Positions 42,050 to 51,158 of a stretch of DNA of 64,000 bases are shown piece after piece. The position numbers and the translations under genes are program-made. The stretch lies in NCBI RefSeq assembly GCF_000971985.1, contig NZ_LAQQ01000002.1, positions 62,001-126,000 on the forward strand, in the 5' to 3' direction. Position 1 is the first letter of the stretch. Every line of letters begins with the position of its first letter. The notes beneath the pieces are model-generated. The model was not told where the DNA came from. It did no database searches and saw only the letters and a list, made by a program, of their open reading frames with translations. Source of the stretch: Paenibacillus dauci. GTDB lineage: Bacteria > Bacillota > Bacilli > Paenibacillales > Paenibacillaceae.

Positions 42050-43168
42050 CTATTCAATCTCCATCTCTTTCACTGTCTCGCCCTCGATCAGTACCGGCTC
42101 ATAGCACGTATTATCCGGCAGATCCTTTTTGCCCTGTAGCTTCTTGATGATCCACTCAGCGGCATCGCGCCCCATCTGTTCCTGTGGATGGGTGAGTGTC
42201 GTCAGCTTGATGCTGGCATTTTTGGCGATATAGGAGTTGTCCTGGCCGATAATCGACATATCATCCGGAATAGAAATCTCCAGCCTTCGGCAAGCATGTA
42301 CCACTTCTAGCCCCACCTCATCGTTATAACACACAATGGCTGTCATCATATCCCGATTCTCCTTGAGAAAAGTATCCAGATGCTGGGCGAGATCCGGCTT
42401 GGAGTCTGTATCAAAAGACAATACCTGCTCCGGATGAAAACGCAGCTTGGCTTCACCGAGTGCTTTGATATATCCTTTCATCCGGTACTTGCCCTGCAGA
42501 TCGTCCATTTTGGCAATAATACCGATCTGGGTATGACCTTTGGCGATCAGCTCCCGCGTAGCGAGATAGCTGGACTGTACATCATCCAGACGGAAGAACG
42601 GCACTTCCAGTTCCTCATAAAAGGCATTGATCATCGTAAAAGGAACATCCTGCTCCTTGAACGACAGGTAGTACGCAATATTAGGATTGTACAGATTGCT
42701 CTTGGTAGGCTCGACAATCAGGCCTTCTACGCCGTAAGAAAGCATCATCTCCAGCGCTTTCTTTTCCTGGGCTACATCATTATTGGTGCTGGCCAGCAGC
42801 AGTGAATAATTGTCTTCATTCAGACGGCTCTCGATGCCGCGAATAATAGACGGGAAAATGTAATCCGAGATGTAGGTAGTAATCACACCGATCGTTCGGG
42901 TAGCCGTATGTCCGCCGGAGCGAATACGGTACTGGTTGCTGACATACGTTCCCGATCCTTTTTCACTGCGCAGGAATCCTTCGTTCGACAGCTCCAGAAT
43001 CGCTTTGCGTACTGTCTGCCGGCTTACATTGTAACTGTCCTGCAGAGCTGATTCCGTAGGAATCTGTGTCCCTACACTGTACGTTCCTGAGAGAATATGA
43101 CTTTTTATATCATCAATGATGACCTGATATTTAGGCTTCACGTAACCACTTCTTTCATCGTTGTTCAT
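42050..43168 (-). CDS. araR: AraR, GntR/LacI-type repressor of arabinose genes
   Basis: The 372-residue product has an N-terminal GntR winged helix (YQVIIDDIKSHILSGTYSVGTQIPTESALQDSYNVSRQTVRKAILELSNEGFL) joined to a LacI/GalR periplasmic-binding-like domain (TIGVITTYISDYIFPSIIRGIE... SIIGQDNSYIAKNASIKLTTLTHP), the hallmark of AraR. It binds TGTACGTACA boxes and lets go on arabinose. I chose ATG 43168, which leaves the box at 43195-43204 upstream. The frame runs up to 43255 but that would put the operator inside the gene. It is divergent from araBDA. Confidence 0.9.
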   Translation of the reverse strand: MNNDERSGYVKPKYQVIIDDIKSHILSGTYSVGTQIPTESALQDSYNVSRQTVRKAILELSNEGFLRSEKGSGTYVSNQYRIRSGGHTATRTIGVITTYISDYIFPSIIRGIESRLNEDNYSLLLASTNNDVAQEKKALEMMLSYGVEGLIVEPTKSNLYNPNIAYYLSFKEQDVPFTMINAFYEELEVPFFRLDDVQSSYLATRELIAKGHTQIGIIAKMDDLQGKYRMKGYIKALGEAKLRFHPEQVLSFDTDSKPDLAQHLDTFLKENRDMMTAIVCYNDEVGLEVVHACRRLEISIPDDMSIIGQDNSYIAKNASIKLTTLTHPQEQMGRDAAEWIIKKLQGKKDLPDNTCYEPVLIEGETVKEMEIE

Positions 43169-43194
43169 CCATACACCGTTCATTTTCAAATAGT

Positions 43195-43211
43195 TGTACG
43201 TACACATTTTA
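43195..43211 (-). promoter_or_regulatory. AraR box and -10 region of the araR promoter
   Basis: TGTACGTACA (43195-43204) lies directly downstream of TAAAAT (43211-43206, reverse), so AraR would block its own transcription start. Confidence 0.75.
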
Positions 43212-43254
43212 GCATGATTAGGTATGGATGGAAATGAAATGACTGTTTTCTCCA

Positions 43255-43270
43255 AATTAACCGTACAAAT
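43255..43270. promoter_or_regulatory. Degenerate AraR box in the divergent region
   Basis: AATTAACCGTACAAAT matches 12 of 16 positions of the AraR consensus ATTTGTACGTACAAAT; a middle site between the two perfect boxes could help looping. Confidence 0.4.
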
Positions 43271-43378
43271 ATGGCTTTCTGTAAAGAAATGTACCCTATA
43301 TTTTTATCTAAATCAATCCTTAAATTCTAGTAAATCAGGTTAATACAGTTATTATGTAAGTATAAATTATAGATAATG

Positions 43379-43407
43379 TTGACAAATGTACGTACAAAAA
43401 ATATACT
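43379..43407 (+). promoter_or_regulatory. araBDA promoter with AraR operator in the spacer
   Basis: TTGACA (43379-43384), 17 bases, TATACT (43402-43407). TGTACGTACA at 43387-43396 fills the spacer, so bound AraR excludes RNA polymerase. Confidence 0.88.
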
Positions 43408-43622
43408 TGAACTGTCGAAAAAAGAGAGCGCATTCTTTTTGGAAGGACAGACAATATTGGTTCATCCGGAGAATGGAACAGCCCCAAGTTGCTATATCAC
43501 ATACATGAACACATACATGAATTCAGATAGGCAGATGTTGCTGAATTCCGAAGAATCTATTTATACATTGGCATGACCCCATATGAATTCAGAGAAGATG
43601 TCCCTATGGATATGAGCAGTTT

Positions 43623-43637
43623 AGAAAGCGCTTTTCT
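43623..43637 (+). promoter_or_regulatory. CcpA cre site in the araBDA leader
   Basis: AGAAAGCGCTTTTCT is near-palindromic and fits the cre pattern. It lies about 215 bases downstream of the promoter and 73 upstream of araB, a roadblock position for glucose repression. Confidence 0.7.
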
Positions 43638-43709
43638 GAAATGAATAAGGCATGCGTACAACGCCATCCAATGGATGTAAAGCGGCAATCAGAGAGGGGA
43701 TACAGGATC

Positions 43710-45323
43710 ATGAGTCAGGTAGATATGAAGGAAGCGATCACGACGGGAGCAACGTCGCTTGGTATCGAATTTGGATCGACACGGATCAAGGCGGTATTGA
43801 TCAACAAGCGTTTTGAGACGATCGCATCCGGTAGCTATGAATGGGAGAACCAGCTCAAAGATGGATTCTGGACATACGATCTGGAGACGATCATTGACGG
43901 TATGCAGACAGCTTATCGCAAAATGAAGCAAAGTGTGCAGGAGCAGTACGGTATCAATCTGCAGACCGTAGGATCGATCGGATTCTCCGCTATGATGCAC
44001 GGCTATGTGGCACTGGATAACAGCGGCGAATTGCTGGTTCCTTTCCGTACATGGCGCAATGCCAATACCGGCGCCGCAGCCAGAGAGCTGACCGAAATGT
44101 TCCAATTCAATATTCCGGAGCGCTGGAGCATTGCCCATCTGTATCAGGCGATTCTGAATGAAGAGACGCATGTACCTCAGCTGTCTTCCATTACAACGCT
44201 GGCAGGTTATATCCACTGGCGGATGACCGGCAATCATGCGATCGGGATCGGCGATGCTTCCGGGATGTTCCCGATCGAAGAGACTTCGCACAATTATCAC
44301 CCGTCCATGATCAAGCAGTTCAATGAACATGTAGCCGGCAAAGGCTACACATGGAAAGTCGAAGATCTGCTGCCGAACGTATATCGTGCAGGTGAGCAGG
44401 CCGGAACATTGACTGAAGAAGGTGCCAAGCTGCTTGACCCGGATGGCGATCTGCAGACAGGCATTCCACTATGTCCGCCGGAAGGCGATGCAGGTACCGG
44501 TATGGTTGCGACCAACAGTGTACGCAAGCGCACGGGGAATATCTCGGTCGGCACATCCGTATTTGCCATGATCGTCCTGGAAAAGGAACTGTCCAAAGTC
44601 TATCCGGAGATCGATATGGTCACTACACCGGATGGCAGTCCTGTCGGTATGGTACATGCCAATAACTGCTCCAGTGATATCAATGCATGGCTCGGATTGT
44701 TCCTGGAATTCTCGGAAGCCATGGGCTACGGATCGGATAAAGAAAAATTGTTCGGCGTACTGTTCAACAAAGCACTGGAAGCCGACCCGGATGGTGGCGG
44801 ACTGCTTAGCTACGGTTACTATTCCGGCGAGAACATTACCGGTATGGAAAAAGGACGTCCGCTGTTTGTTCGCTCCCCGGAAAGCAAGTTCAACCTGGCG
44901 AACTTCATGCGTACCCATCTGTTCACGGCATTCGGTGCACTGCGAATCGGTATGGATATTCTGACTAACGAACAGGTACAGATCGACAGCGTTCTGGCAC
45001 ACGGTGGTCTGTTCAAGACGCCGCTGGTCGGACAACGTATCGTATCGGCAGCACTGAACGTGCCTGTAGCAGTAATGTCCACAGCCGGTGAAGGCGGAGC
45101 ATGGGGTATGGCGCTGCTGGCATCCTACATGATCAACAAGGATGCCGAAGAGAGTCTGGACGTATTCCTGGAGCAAAAAGTATTCCACGATGTAGAAGGC
45201 GAAGAAGTGACACCGGACGATACCGATGTACACGGATTCGAGATCTTCCTGGAACGTTACCGTCAGGGCCTCGCGATTGAGCAGGCAGCTATCGATCATC
45301 TGTTAGAGAACGGAGGAAACTAA
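43710..45323 (+). CDS. araB: FGGY carbohydrate kinase, L-ribulokinase-type
   Basis: The 537-residue product is a FGGY kinase: [18 protein letters not shown] near 15 (phosphate loop), [13 protein letters not shown] near 95, [16 protein letters not shown] near 285 and [25 protein letters not shown] near 440. It phosphorylates a ketopentose; next to araD and araA it must be L-ribulose to L-ribulose 5-phosphate. It looks more like xylulokinase-type FGGY than classic E. coli AraB, a variant used in many Bacillales and Clostridia. ATG 43710 follows AGAGGGG. It is the first gene after a 300-base leader and is followed by araD after one base. Confidence 0.85.
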   Translation: MSQVDMKEAITTGATSLGIEFGSTRIKAVLINKRFETIASGSYEWENQLKDGFWTYDLETIIDGMQTAYRKMKQSVQEQYGINLQTVGSIGFSAMMHGYVALDNSGELLVPFRTWRNANTGAAARELTEMFQFNIPERWSIAHLYQAILNEETHVPQLSSITTLAGYIHWRMTGNHAIGIGDASGMFPIEETSHNYHPSMIKQFNEHVAGKGYTWKVEDLLPNVYRAGEQAGTLTEEGAKLLDPDGDLQTGIPLCPPEGDAGTGMVATNSVRKRTGNISVGTSVFAMIVLEKELSKVYPEIDMVTTPDGSPVGMVHANNCSSDINAWLGLFLEFSEAMGYGSDKEKLFGVLFNKALEADPDGGGLLSYGYYSGENITGMEKGRPLFVRSPESKFNLANFMRTHLFTAFGALRIGMDILTNEQVQIDSVLAHGGLFKTPLVGQRIVSAALNVPVAVMSTAGEGGAWGMALLASYMINKDAEESLDVFLEQKVFHDVEGEEVTPDDTDVHGFEIFLERYRQGLAIEQAAIDHLLENGGN

Positions 45324-45324
45324 T

Positions 45325-46020
45325 ATGTTGGAGCAACTGAAAGAAGAAGTATACCAGGCGAATCTGGAACTGCCCAAGCATGGACTGGTGAAATTCACAT
45401 GGGGCAATGCCAGTGCAGTCGACCGTGAAAGCGGACTGTTTGTTATCAAACCAAGCGGTGTCAGCTACGAGACGATGAAGCCAAGTGATATGGTCGTTGT
45501 GGATCTGGATGGCAATGTAGTGGAAGGCGAGATGAGGCCTTCCTCCGATACAGCGACACACGCGGTTCTCTATAAGCACTATCCGCAAATCGGCGGTATT
45601 GTGCATACCCACTCTACCTGGGCAACGATCTGGGCGCAAGCAGGACTGGATGTGCCTGTTATGGGAACAACGCATGCAGATACATTCTACGGGGCGGTAC
45701 CTTGTGCCCGCTTCCTGAATCAGGAAGAGATCGACCGCGGCTACGAGGCAGAGACCGGACGCGTGATCATCGAGACATTCGAACAGCGCGGACTGGACGT
45801 TATGGCGATTCCGGCAGTGCTGCTGCACGGCCATGCACCGTTCACATGGGGCAAGGATGCCAAGTCTGCTGTTGTGAACAGCGTAGTACTCGAGGAAGTC
45901 TGCAAAATGAACCTATATGCACGTGAACTGAATCATTTTGCCAAGGAACTGCCGCAGAATATTCTGGACAAGCACTATCTGCGCAAACACGGTAAAGACG
46001 CTTACTACGGTCAGAAATAA
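45325..46020 (+). CDS. araD: L-ribulose-5-phosphate 4-epimerase
   Basis: The 231-residue product matches AraD along its length: LPKHGLVKFTWGNASAVDRESGLFVIKPSGVSYE (substrate phosphate), MRPSSDTATHAVLYKHYPQIGGIVHTHSTWATIWAQAG with the zinc-binding HTH, and LLHGHAPFTWG with another zinc His. It converts L-ribulose 5-phosphate to D-xylulose 5-phosphate, feeding the pentose phosphate route. GGAGG in the end of araB gives translation coupling. Confidence 0.93.
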   Translation: MLEQLKEEVYQANLELPKHGLVKFTWGNASAVDRESGLFVIKPSGVSYETMKPSDMVVVDLDGNVVEGEMRPSSDTATHAVLYKHYPQIGGIVHTHSTWATIWAQAGLDVPVMGTTHADTFYGAVPCARFLNQEEIDRGYEAETGRVIIETFEQRGLDVMAIPAVLLHGHAPFTWGKDAKSAVVNSVVLEEVCKMNLYARELNHFAKELPQNILDKHYLRKHGKDAYYGQK

Positions 46021-46037
46021 GAAGTTGTTCATCGGTG

Positions 46038-46074
46038 CGTTACATTGTGACTGGCTATCGGCCACGGTGTAACG
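46038..46074 (+). promoter_or_regulatory. Intercistronic hairpin between araD and araA
   Basis: CGTTACA (46038-46044) pairs with TGTAACG (46068-46074), with TGGC/GCCA inside. No T-run follows, so it is more likely an mRNA processing or stability element than a terminator. Confidence 0.5.
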
Positions 46075-46129
46075 TAGCTCCAGCCCGACCTTTTCACACA
46101 TCATATATTATGGAAAAGAGGATGATTAC

Positions 46130-47554
46130 ATGTCAGCAGCAGTAGAAAAACAATTTTGGTTCGTTGTAGGTTCCCAGCATCTGTACGGAGAAGAAGCACT
46201 CGGTGAAGTTAAAGCCAATGCACAGAAAATTGCCGATTCCCTCAATGCAAGCGGCGTACTGCCTTATCCGCTCGTTCTGCAGGATCTGGCTGTAACAGCA
46301 GACAAAATCACCAATATCATGAAAGAAGTCAACTATCGTGATGAAGTAGCCGGCGTGATCACATGGATGCATACGTTCTCTCCTGCAAAAATGTGGATTC
46401 GTGGTACTAAATTGCTGCAAAAGCCGCTGCTTCACCTGGCAACGCAGTACAACGAAAGCATTCCTTGGGCAACCATTGATATGGACTTCATGAACCTTAA
46501 TCAGGCAGCGCACGGTGACCGCGAATACGGATTCATCAATGCCCGCCTCAAAAAGCAAAACAAAATCGTCGTTGGATACTGGGAACGTGAATCCGTACAG
46601 CAGCAAATCGCTGACTGGATGGATGTAGCCGTTGCCTACAACGAAGGATTCAACCTGAAAGTAGCCCGTTTTGGCGATAACATGCGCAATGTAGGCGTAA
46701 CCGAAGGTGACAAAGTTGAAGCACAAATCCAGTTCGGCTGGACGGTAGACTACTATGGTATCGGCGACCTTGTGGAATACGTAAATGCTGTAACCGAGCA
46801 GGAAATCGATGCTCTGATGGCAGAATATGCCGAGCTGTATGACTTTGAATATGGTTCCAACAGCAAGGAAGCATGGGAAGCCAGTGTACGTGTACAAGCG
46901 AGCTACGAGATCGCCATCAAGCGATTCCTCGATAACGGTGGCTACACTGCATTCACAACGAACTTTGAAGATCTGCACGGCATGAAACAGCTGCCAGGTC
47001 TGGCTGTTCAGCGCCTGATGGCACAAGGCTACGGCTTTGCCGGTGAAGGGGACTGGAAAACAGCAGCTCTGGACCGTCAGCTGAAAATCATGAGCCACAA
47101 CCTGAACACAGGCTTCATGGAAGACTACACATACGAGATGGCTGCGGGACAAGAAGCGATTCTGCAATCCCACATGCTGGAAGTAGATCCTACCCTGGCA
47201 AGCAGCAAGCCAAAAGTAGTCGTATCCCCACTGGGTATCGGCGATCGCGAAGACCCTGCACGTCTTGTATTTGACGGTAAAGCAGGCGAAGGCGTAGTCG
47301 TATCGATGGCTGACTTTGGTACACACTACAAACTGCTGATCAACGAAGTATCCGCATTCGAGCCTACGGTTCCGGCACCAAATCTGCCTGTAGCGCGCGT
47401 GCTGTGGGAAGTAAAACCAAACTTCCAAGATGGCGTACGTGCATGGATCGAGAATGGCGGCGGACACCATACTGTGGTATCCCTGAACCTGACAACCGAT
47501 CAGATCATCACTTATGCCAAGCTGGTGAACCTGGACTACGTTGTAATCAAGTAA
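46130..47554 (+). CDS. araA: L-arabinose isomerase
   Basis: The 474-residue product is Ara[19 protein letters not shown] at the start, [16 protein letters not shown], and [24 protein letters not shown], then [17 protein letters not shown] and EDYTYEM, which hold the metal-binding Glu and His residues together with HMLEVDPT and GGGHHTVVS. It turns L-arabinose into L-ribulose. ATG 46130 follows AAAGAGGATG. The unusual gene order (isomerase last, after a hairpin) may tune its amount. A strong terminator follows. Confidence 0.95.
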   Translation: MSAAVEKQFWFVVGSQHLYGEEALGEVKANAQKIADSLNASGVLPYPLVLQDLAVTADKITNIMKEVNYRDEVAGVITWMHTFSPAKMWIRGTKLLQKPLLHLATQYNESIPWATIDMDFMNLNQAAHGDREYGFINARLKKQNKIVVGYWERESVQQQIADWMDVAVAYNEGFNLKVARFGDNMRNVGVTEGDKVEAQIQFGWTVDYYGIGDLVEYVNAVTEQEIDALMAEYAELYDFEYGSNSKEAWEASVRVQASYEIAIKRFLDNGGYTAFTTNFEDLHGMKQLPGLAVQRLMAQGYGFAGEGDWKTAALDRQLKIMSHNLNTGFMEDYTYEMAAGQEAILQSHMLEVDPTLASSKPKVVVSPLGIGDREDPARLVFDGKAGEGVVVSMADFGTHYKLLINEVSAFEPTVPAPNLPVARVLWEVKPNFQDGVRAWIENGGGHHTVVSLNLTTDQIITYAKLVNLDYVVIK

Positions 47555-47609
47555 GATGATTTAGAACTTGTCTGCATGCAGATAAGGATTCTTATAGAGT
47601 AACCACCTA

Positions 47610-47637
47610 GAGACCGGAGAGATTCTCCGGTCTTTTT
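47610..47637 (+). terminator. Terminator of the ara operon
   Basis: AGACCGGAGA pairs with TCTCCGGTCT around GAT, followed by TTTTTG. Confidence 0.85.
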
Positions 47638-47669
47638 GTTATGCTTCAGATCAAAGGGTTTGGAAGCAC

Positions 47670-48548
47670 TCACTTTTGGATCGGGCCTCTGATAATCTGC
47701 TGCAGCAAGCCGGCAGCAGATTCTGGCGAGTAATACGTCTGGCGCAGCTGCAGTAACCCTACTGGAATAGGAGAAAGTCCCAGTTTTAGATCAAGTTGCT
47801 GGATTCCCGGAATTAGTGATGTAGATTCCAGAACAACACCGACAGCAGCTGTATGTCTTAGCATATGAGGAATCATGGAGATCGGAGTAACGGAATGGAT
47901 CAGAGCCGGAGACTTGCGGTAGCACGACAGATATTTCGCAAATTGAAGATGATACAGACAGGTAGGTCCCCCGGCAGTAAGCGGATAATCGAGAATATCT
48001 TCGAAGGAAGCAGATACAGAATGACATAACGGATGGTTGTAGTCAGCGACAAGCACAATTTTCTCCTCATACAGCGGATCAAAGTAAAAAGCAGATGCAT
48101 CCGCTGGAGAACCGCAAATGGCAAAATCCAGCCGGTCACTTTGCAATTCCTCTATCAACCTATCGGTATTACCGGTTGTGATCTGGCAGGTGATTCGCGG
48201 TTTTTGCTGTTGTAATTGGCGTATAGCATCTGGCAAAATCCTGTGGATTGCCGATTCAATTCCGCCAATACGCAGAGTGCCCACTTCATCCTGCTGCAGG
48301 GATCTGGCGAGTTCGGCTGTATTATTCCAGTGCCGGATCAGATGATCCACTTCTGCTGCAAAAATCTGTCCGGCTGGAGTAAGCTGAACATCCCAACCTC
48401 GCTTGAATAGCTGAATTCCCAGTTCTTTTTCCAAACGCTGGATCTGGTTGGTAATGGTGGACTGGGCATAATTCAATTTTTCTGCAGCACGGGAAAAGGT
48501 CTTCTCCTGCACAATAGTCTGAAAAGCAACAAGTTCCTTTAGATCCAT
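47670..48548 (-). CDS. LysR family transcription regulator
   Basis: The 292-residue product has the LysR helix-turn-helix in its first 60 residues (LVAFQTIVQEKTFSRAAEKLNYAQSTITNQIQRLEKELGIQLF) and the periplasmic-binding-like sensor domain after it. I chose ATG 48548; the GTG three codons upstream is part of the GAGGTGATC ribosome binding site. It is divergent from the tautomerase/decarboxylase pair and probably activates it. The co-inducer is unknown; an aromatic-like acid would fit. Confidence 0.85.
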   Translation of the reverse strand: MDLKELVAFQTIVQEKTFSRAAEKLNYAQSTITNQIQRLEKELGIQLFKRGWDVQLTPAGQIFAAEVDHLIRHWNNTAELARSLQQDEVGTLRIGGIESAIHRILPDAIRQLQQQKPRITCQITTGNTDRLIEELQSDRLDFAICGSPADASAFYFDPLYEEKIVLVADYNHPLCHSVSASFEDILDYPLTAGGPTCLYHLQFAKYLSCYRKSPALIHSVTPISMIPHMLRHTAAVGVVLESTSLIPGIQQLDLKLGLSPIPVGLLQLRQTYYSPESAAGLLQQIIRGPIQK

Positions 48549-48561
48549 AATGATCACCTCT

Positions 48562-48575
48562 ATCGTATAAATCGA
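48562..48575. promoter_or_regulatory. Candidate LysR binding palindrome
   Basis: ATCG-TATAAAT-CGAT in the 110-base divergent region fits the dyad shape of LysR sites; it lies just upstream of the regulator's own start. Confidence 0.4.
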
Positions 48576-48657
48576 TTAACTTCATATATTTATTCCATTA
48601 TATAGATAAAGAAATATCACGTACACTGAAGTCATTCCCAATAAGGAGTGATCAAAG

Positions 48658-49065
48658 ATGCCTTTTATCCGTGTGAGTTATTTGGAACAGCAATATGAAG
48701 ACGTTCAATTACAGCATATCAGTAAAATTATTATGCAAGCATTGATCGATCATTTTAATGTACCGGAGGACGATTGTTTTCAGGTTTTTCATGCTCATAG
48801 TAAAGAAGAGTTTTATTATCATCCCCGTTATCTGAATGTAGAGCGAAGCGATAGACTAATCTTTATTCATATCACCTGCAAATCGGGCCGAACGATCCGG
48901 CAAAAACAAGATCTGTATCGTCAACTGGCACATCAGCTGAGTATAGGAGTGCCGATGCGTCAGGAAGATGTATTTATCGTTATCAATGAGAACGAATTCG
49001 CCGATTGGTCATTCGGTAATGGAGTCGCCCAAATGCTTCCTGTCTCAGAGGAGGTATCCGAATGA
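48658..49065 (+). CDS. Tautomerase family protein
   Basis: The 135-residue product begins MPFIRVSYLE, leaving the N-terminal catalytic Pro of tautomerases after Met removal. It is longer than 4-oxalocrotonate tautomerase (about 62) and fits the double-length YrdN/MSAD-like group, with RSDRLIFIHITCKSGRTIRQKQDLYRQLAHQL in the second repeat. It likely acts on small keto-acids or their halogenated forms. ATG 48658 follows AAGGAGTGATC. Its stop overlaps the next start as ATGA, so the two act together. Confidence 0.82.
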   Translation: MPFIRVSYLEQQYEDVQLQHISKIIMQALIDHFNVPEDDCFQVFHAHSKEEFYYHPRYLNVERSDRLIFIHITCKSGRTIRQKQDLYRQLAHQLSIGVPMRQEDVFIVINENEFADWSFGNGVAQMLPVSEEVSE

Positions 49066-49415
49066 CTCATCCAGCAATTCCGTCCAGCGCCAGAGAAGCT
49101 TACGGAGAGATCGCTCCGGAATTTGTCCGTTATTCGGAAGATCTATTATTTGGAGAAGTATGGAGACGTGAAGAGCTGTCCTTGCGAGACCGTAGCCTCA
49201 TTACTGTAGCGGCACTTACAGCTGGAGGAATGGTGGAGCAGATGCCATACCATATGCGCCTGGCTATGCAGAATGGAGTGCAATCATCCGAGTTAGTAGA
49301 GGCAATCACCCATCTGGCCTTTTACACAGGCTGGCCTCGCGCAGCAGCTGCCCTCACGGTAGTCAAACAGATGCTGGCACAATCGGATCAACTTGACAAT
49401 AAAGGGCAGAAATAG
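49062..49415 (+). CDS. Carboxymuconolactone decarboxylase family protein (AhpD-like fold)
   Basis: The 117-residue product has the CMD fold: LSLRDRSLITVAALTAGGMVEQMPYHMRLAMQNGVQSSELVEAITHLAFYTGWPRAAAAL. The C-x-x-C of AhpD is absent, and the Glu and His of the decarboxylase branch are present. Together with the tautomerase it may work in breakdown of an aromatic or muconate-like compound, or in removing an electrophile. It overlaps the tautomerase gene and is under the divergent LysR regulator. Confidence 0.85.
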   Translation: MTHPAIPSSAREAYGEIAPEFVRYSEDLLFGEVWRREELSLRDRSLITVAALTAGGMVEQMPYHMRLAMQNGVQSSELVEAITHLAFYTGWPRAAAALTVVKQMLAQSDQLDNKGQK

Positions 49416-49574
49416 ACAGCTTTCCATAGCACAACAGAGCCAAGATAGGTTTATCTAATCAAGGTAGCCATCTTTTTACTGGAGTTGTATATAAATAAAA
49501 AAGACTTCTTCGTCCGATTTCGATTAGCCCTGTCTTTAATGGGTAAAAATTGGAAAAGGATAAGGAGGGATATA

Positions 49575-50780
49575 ATGCTCAAAATGCATGAAAAAGGAAA
49601 AATAGTGACACTTGCTCTGCTGCTGGCCCTGCCGGCTTCTGCCTACGCAGCGGAACCACAGGCGACAGCGCCAGCAGCAGAACAAACGGCACCGGCTGCA
49701 TCAGGTGATACTTCTACCTCAGCATCTACCGATAAAGAATCTACTTCATCCGCTGTCAAGTCCAAAGCCAGCGTGACGGATTCACTCAAAGGTGGATACA
49801 CAACAGCAGCTACCAAGATGATGGTGCCGTGGTCGATGCAATTTGCCGGAGATACAGTATATATTACGCAGCGTGTAGGTGGTATCGTGCAGGTCAAGAA
49901 TGGCAAGCAGACTTTGCAAAAAGTACAGACCAAGAAGCCGCTGCGCGTAGTCGGTGAAGCAGGCCTGACCGGTTTTGTGCTTGATCCGAATTTTGCCAAA
50001 AACAAATCTGCCTATATTTATCATGCTTATGAAGAGAAGGGCGAAGGCTTCAACCGCATCGTCAAGGTCAAGTTGACCGGTAACACATGGAAAGAGCAAA
50101 GCGAGCTGTTGAAAGGCATCCCGGGTGGCCGCATTCATGAAGGTGGTCGCCTTGCTATTGGTCCGGATGGTATGCTGTACAGCACTGCTGGAGAGACCAA
50201 TCGTCGCGAACTGTCCCAGGATCTGAAGAGCTATGGCGGCAAGATCCTGCGCATGACTACAGCCGGTAAGATTCCAAAAGACAATCCGATCAAAAACTCC
50301 TACGTCTATGCCTACGGGCTGCGCAATTCCCAGGGTATCGCCTGGACATCCGACGGTAAGATGTACGCTTCCGATCATGGACCAAGCGGTGCACCGATCC
50401 CGGGTGGCGGCACCGACCGTACCGGTCTGGACGAGATGAATCTGATCAAGCCGGGTGCCAACTACGGTTGGCCGGAAGTAATGGGCAAGGAGACAGCCAC
50501 CGGCATGACACCGCCGCTGTACGTAGCAAGCTCCAAAGCGATCGCTCCATCCGGTATTGCCGTTACGCCGGATGATACGATTCTGGTAGCGACATTGGCA
50601 GGAGAGAGCCTCAAAGAGTTCGATCCGAAGACCAAAAAGATGACCAATGTACTGACCGGTGTAGGACGGGTACGTGATGTTGCGGTACACGACGGCAAAA
50701 TTTATGTGCTGACCAACAATACATCTGGCGGCAATGGTAATCCGGGATCGAACGATGATCGGCTGCTGATTTTGAAATAA
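49575..50780 (+). CDS. Secreted PQQ-type sugar dehydrogenase (GSDH/sorbosone family)
   Basis: The 401-residue product has a signal peptide (KGKIVTLALLLALPASAYAA), a Thr/Ser/Ala-rich linker (~27-75) and a six-bladed beta-propeller of the soluble glucose/sorbosone dehydrogenase family: MVPWSMQFAGDTVYITQRVGGIVQV, GEAGLTGFVLDPNFA, GGRIHEGGRLAIGPDGMLYSTAGE, VYAYGLRNSQGIAWTSDGKMYASDHGP and GANYGWPEVMG. It would oxidise a sugar outside the membrane with PQQ. Because Bacillales rarely make PQQ, it may use supplied cofactor or another function. ATG 49575 follows AAGGAGGGA. The 3' end is followed at once by GGTGACA repeats. Confidence 0.82.
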   Translation: MLKMHEKGKIVTLALLLALPASAYAAEPQATAPAAEQTAPAASGDTSTSASTDKESTSSAVKSKASVTDSLKGGYTTAATKMMVPWSMQFAGDTVYITQRVGGIVQVKNGKQTLQKVQTKKPLRVVGEAGLTGFVLDPNFAKNKSAYIYHAYEEKGEGFNRIVKVKLTGNTWKEQSELLKGIPGGRIHEGGRLAIGPDGMLYSTAGETNRRELSQDLKSYGGKILRMTTAGKIPKDNPIKNSYVYAYGLRNSQGIAWTSDGKMYASDHGPSGAPIPGGGTDRTGLDEMNLIKPGANYGWPEVMGKETATGMTPPLYVASSKAIAPSGIAVTPDDTILVATLAGESLKEFDPKTKKMTNVLTGVGRVRDVAVHDGKIYVLTNNTSGGNGNPGSNDDRLLILK

Positions 50781-50787
50781 TATATTT

Positions 50788-50920
50788 GGTGACAGGTGAC
50801 AGGTGACAGGTGACAGGTGACAGGTGACAGGTGACAGGTGACAGGTGACAGGTGACAGGTGACAGGTGACAGGTGACAGGTGACAGGTGACAGGTGACAG
50901 GTGACAGGTGACAGGTGACA
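50788..50920 (+). repeat. Tandem GGTGACA heptamer, 19 exact copies
   Basis: From 50788 to 50920 the heptamer GGTGACA is repeated 19 times without error, starting seven bases after the sugar dehydrogenase stop codon. Seven is not a multiple of three, so copy-number change would shift frames. On the reverse strand it is open in all frames (CHLSPVT), which gives false ORFs. Confidence 0.97.
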
Positions 50921-51010
50921 GGTCCAGTCACAGATCGCAGCAAGGGCTATAACGTATGCTGTGGGTCTAGCAGTGTACATTGGAATGGCCTGGAATACAG
51001 CCAATAAAAT

Positions 51011-51049
51011 AAAGCAGGCAGCGGATCATTGGAACCCGCTGCCTGCTTT
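51011..51049. terminator. Terminator downstream of the heptamer repeat
   Basis: AAAGCAGGCAGCGG (51011-51024) pairs with CCGCTGCCTGCTTT (51036-51049), then ATTTATATT. It would end the sugar dehydrogenase transcript after the repeat and can also serve the reverse strand. Confidence 0.85.
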
Positions 51050-51158
51050 ATTTATATTATTTGGTTGATAGTTTCTTATACAAGCTAAGCAGCTAAATAC
51101 TGTATAAACCTATCCATCATGCTACCTATGGAATGAAACGATATAGAAGCTGGATAAT

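Noticed and set aside
43376-43576. 66-codon frame in the araBDA leader
   Set aside because: It begins upstream of the -10 box, so most transcripts would lack its start, and it has no family.
44469-45299. 276-codon reverse frame opposite araB
   Set aside because: Antisense shadow of the kinase; no start signal.
46133-47470. 445-codon reverse frame opposite araA
   Set aside because: It lies wholly inside the clear araA gene and its translation (Cys- and Phe-rich, no domains) is the mirror of araA codon bias.
49782-50690. 302-codon reverse frame opposite the sugar dehydrogenase
   Set aside because: Antisense shadow; no domains or ribosome binding site.
50788-50920. CRISPR array
   Set aside because: The heptamers are head-to-tail without spacers and no cas genes are present.
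50611-51004. Reverse frames reading CHLSPVT repeats
   Set aside because: They are open only because the reverse of GGTGACA lacks stop codons in every frame; no start signals.
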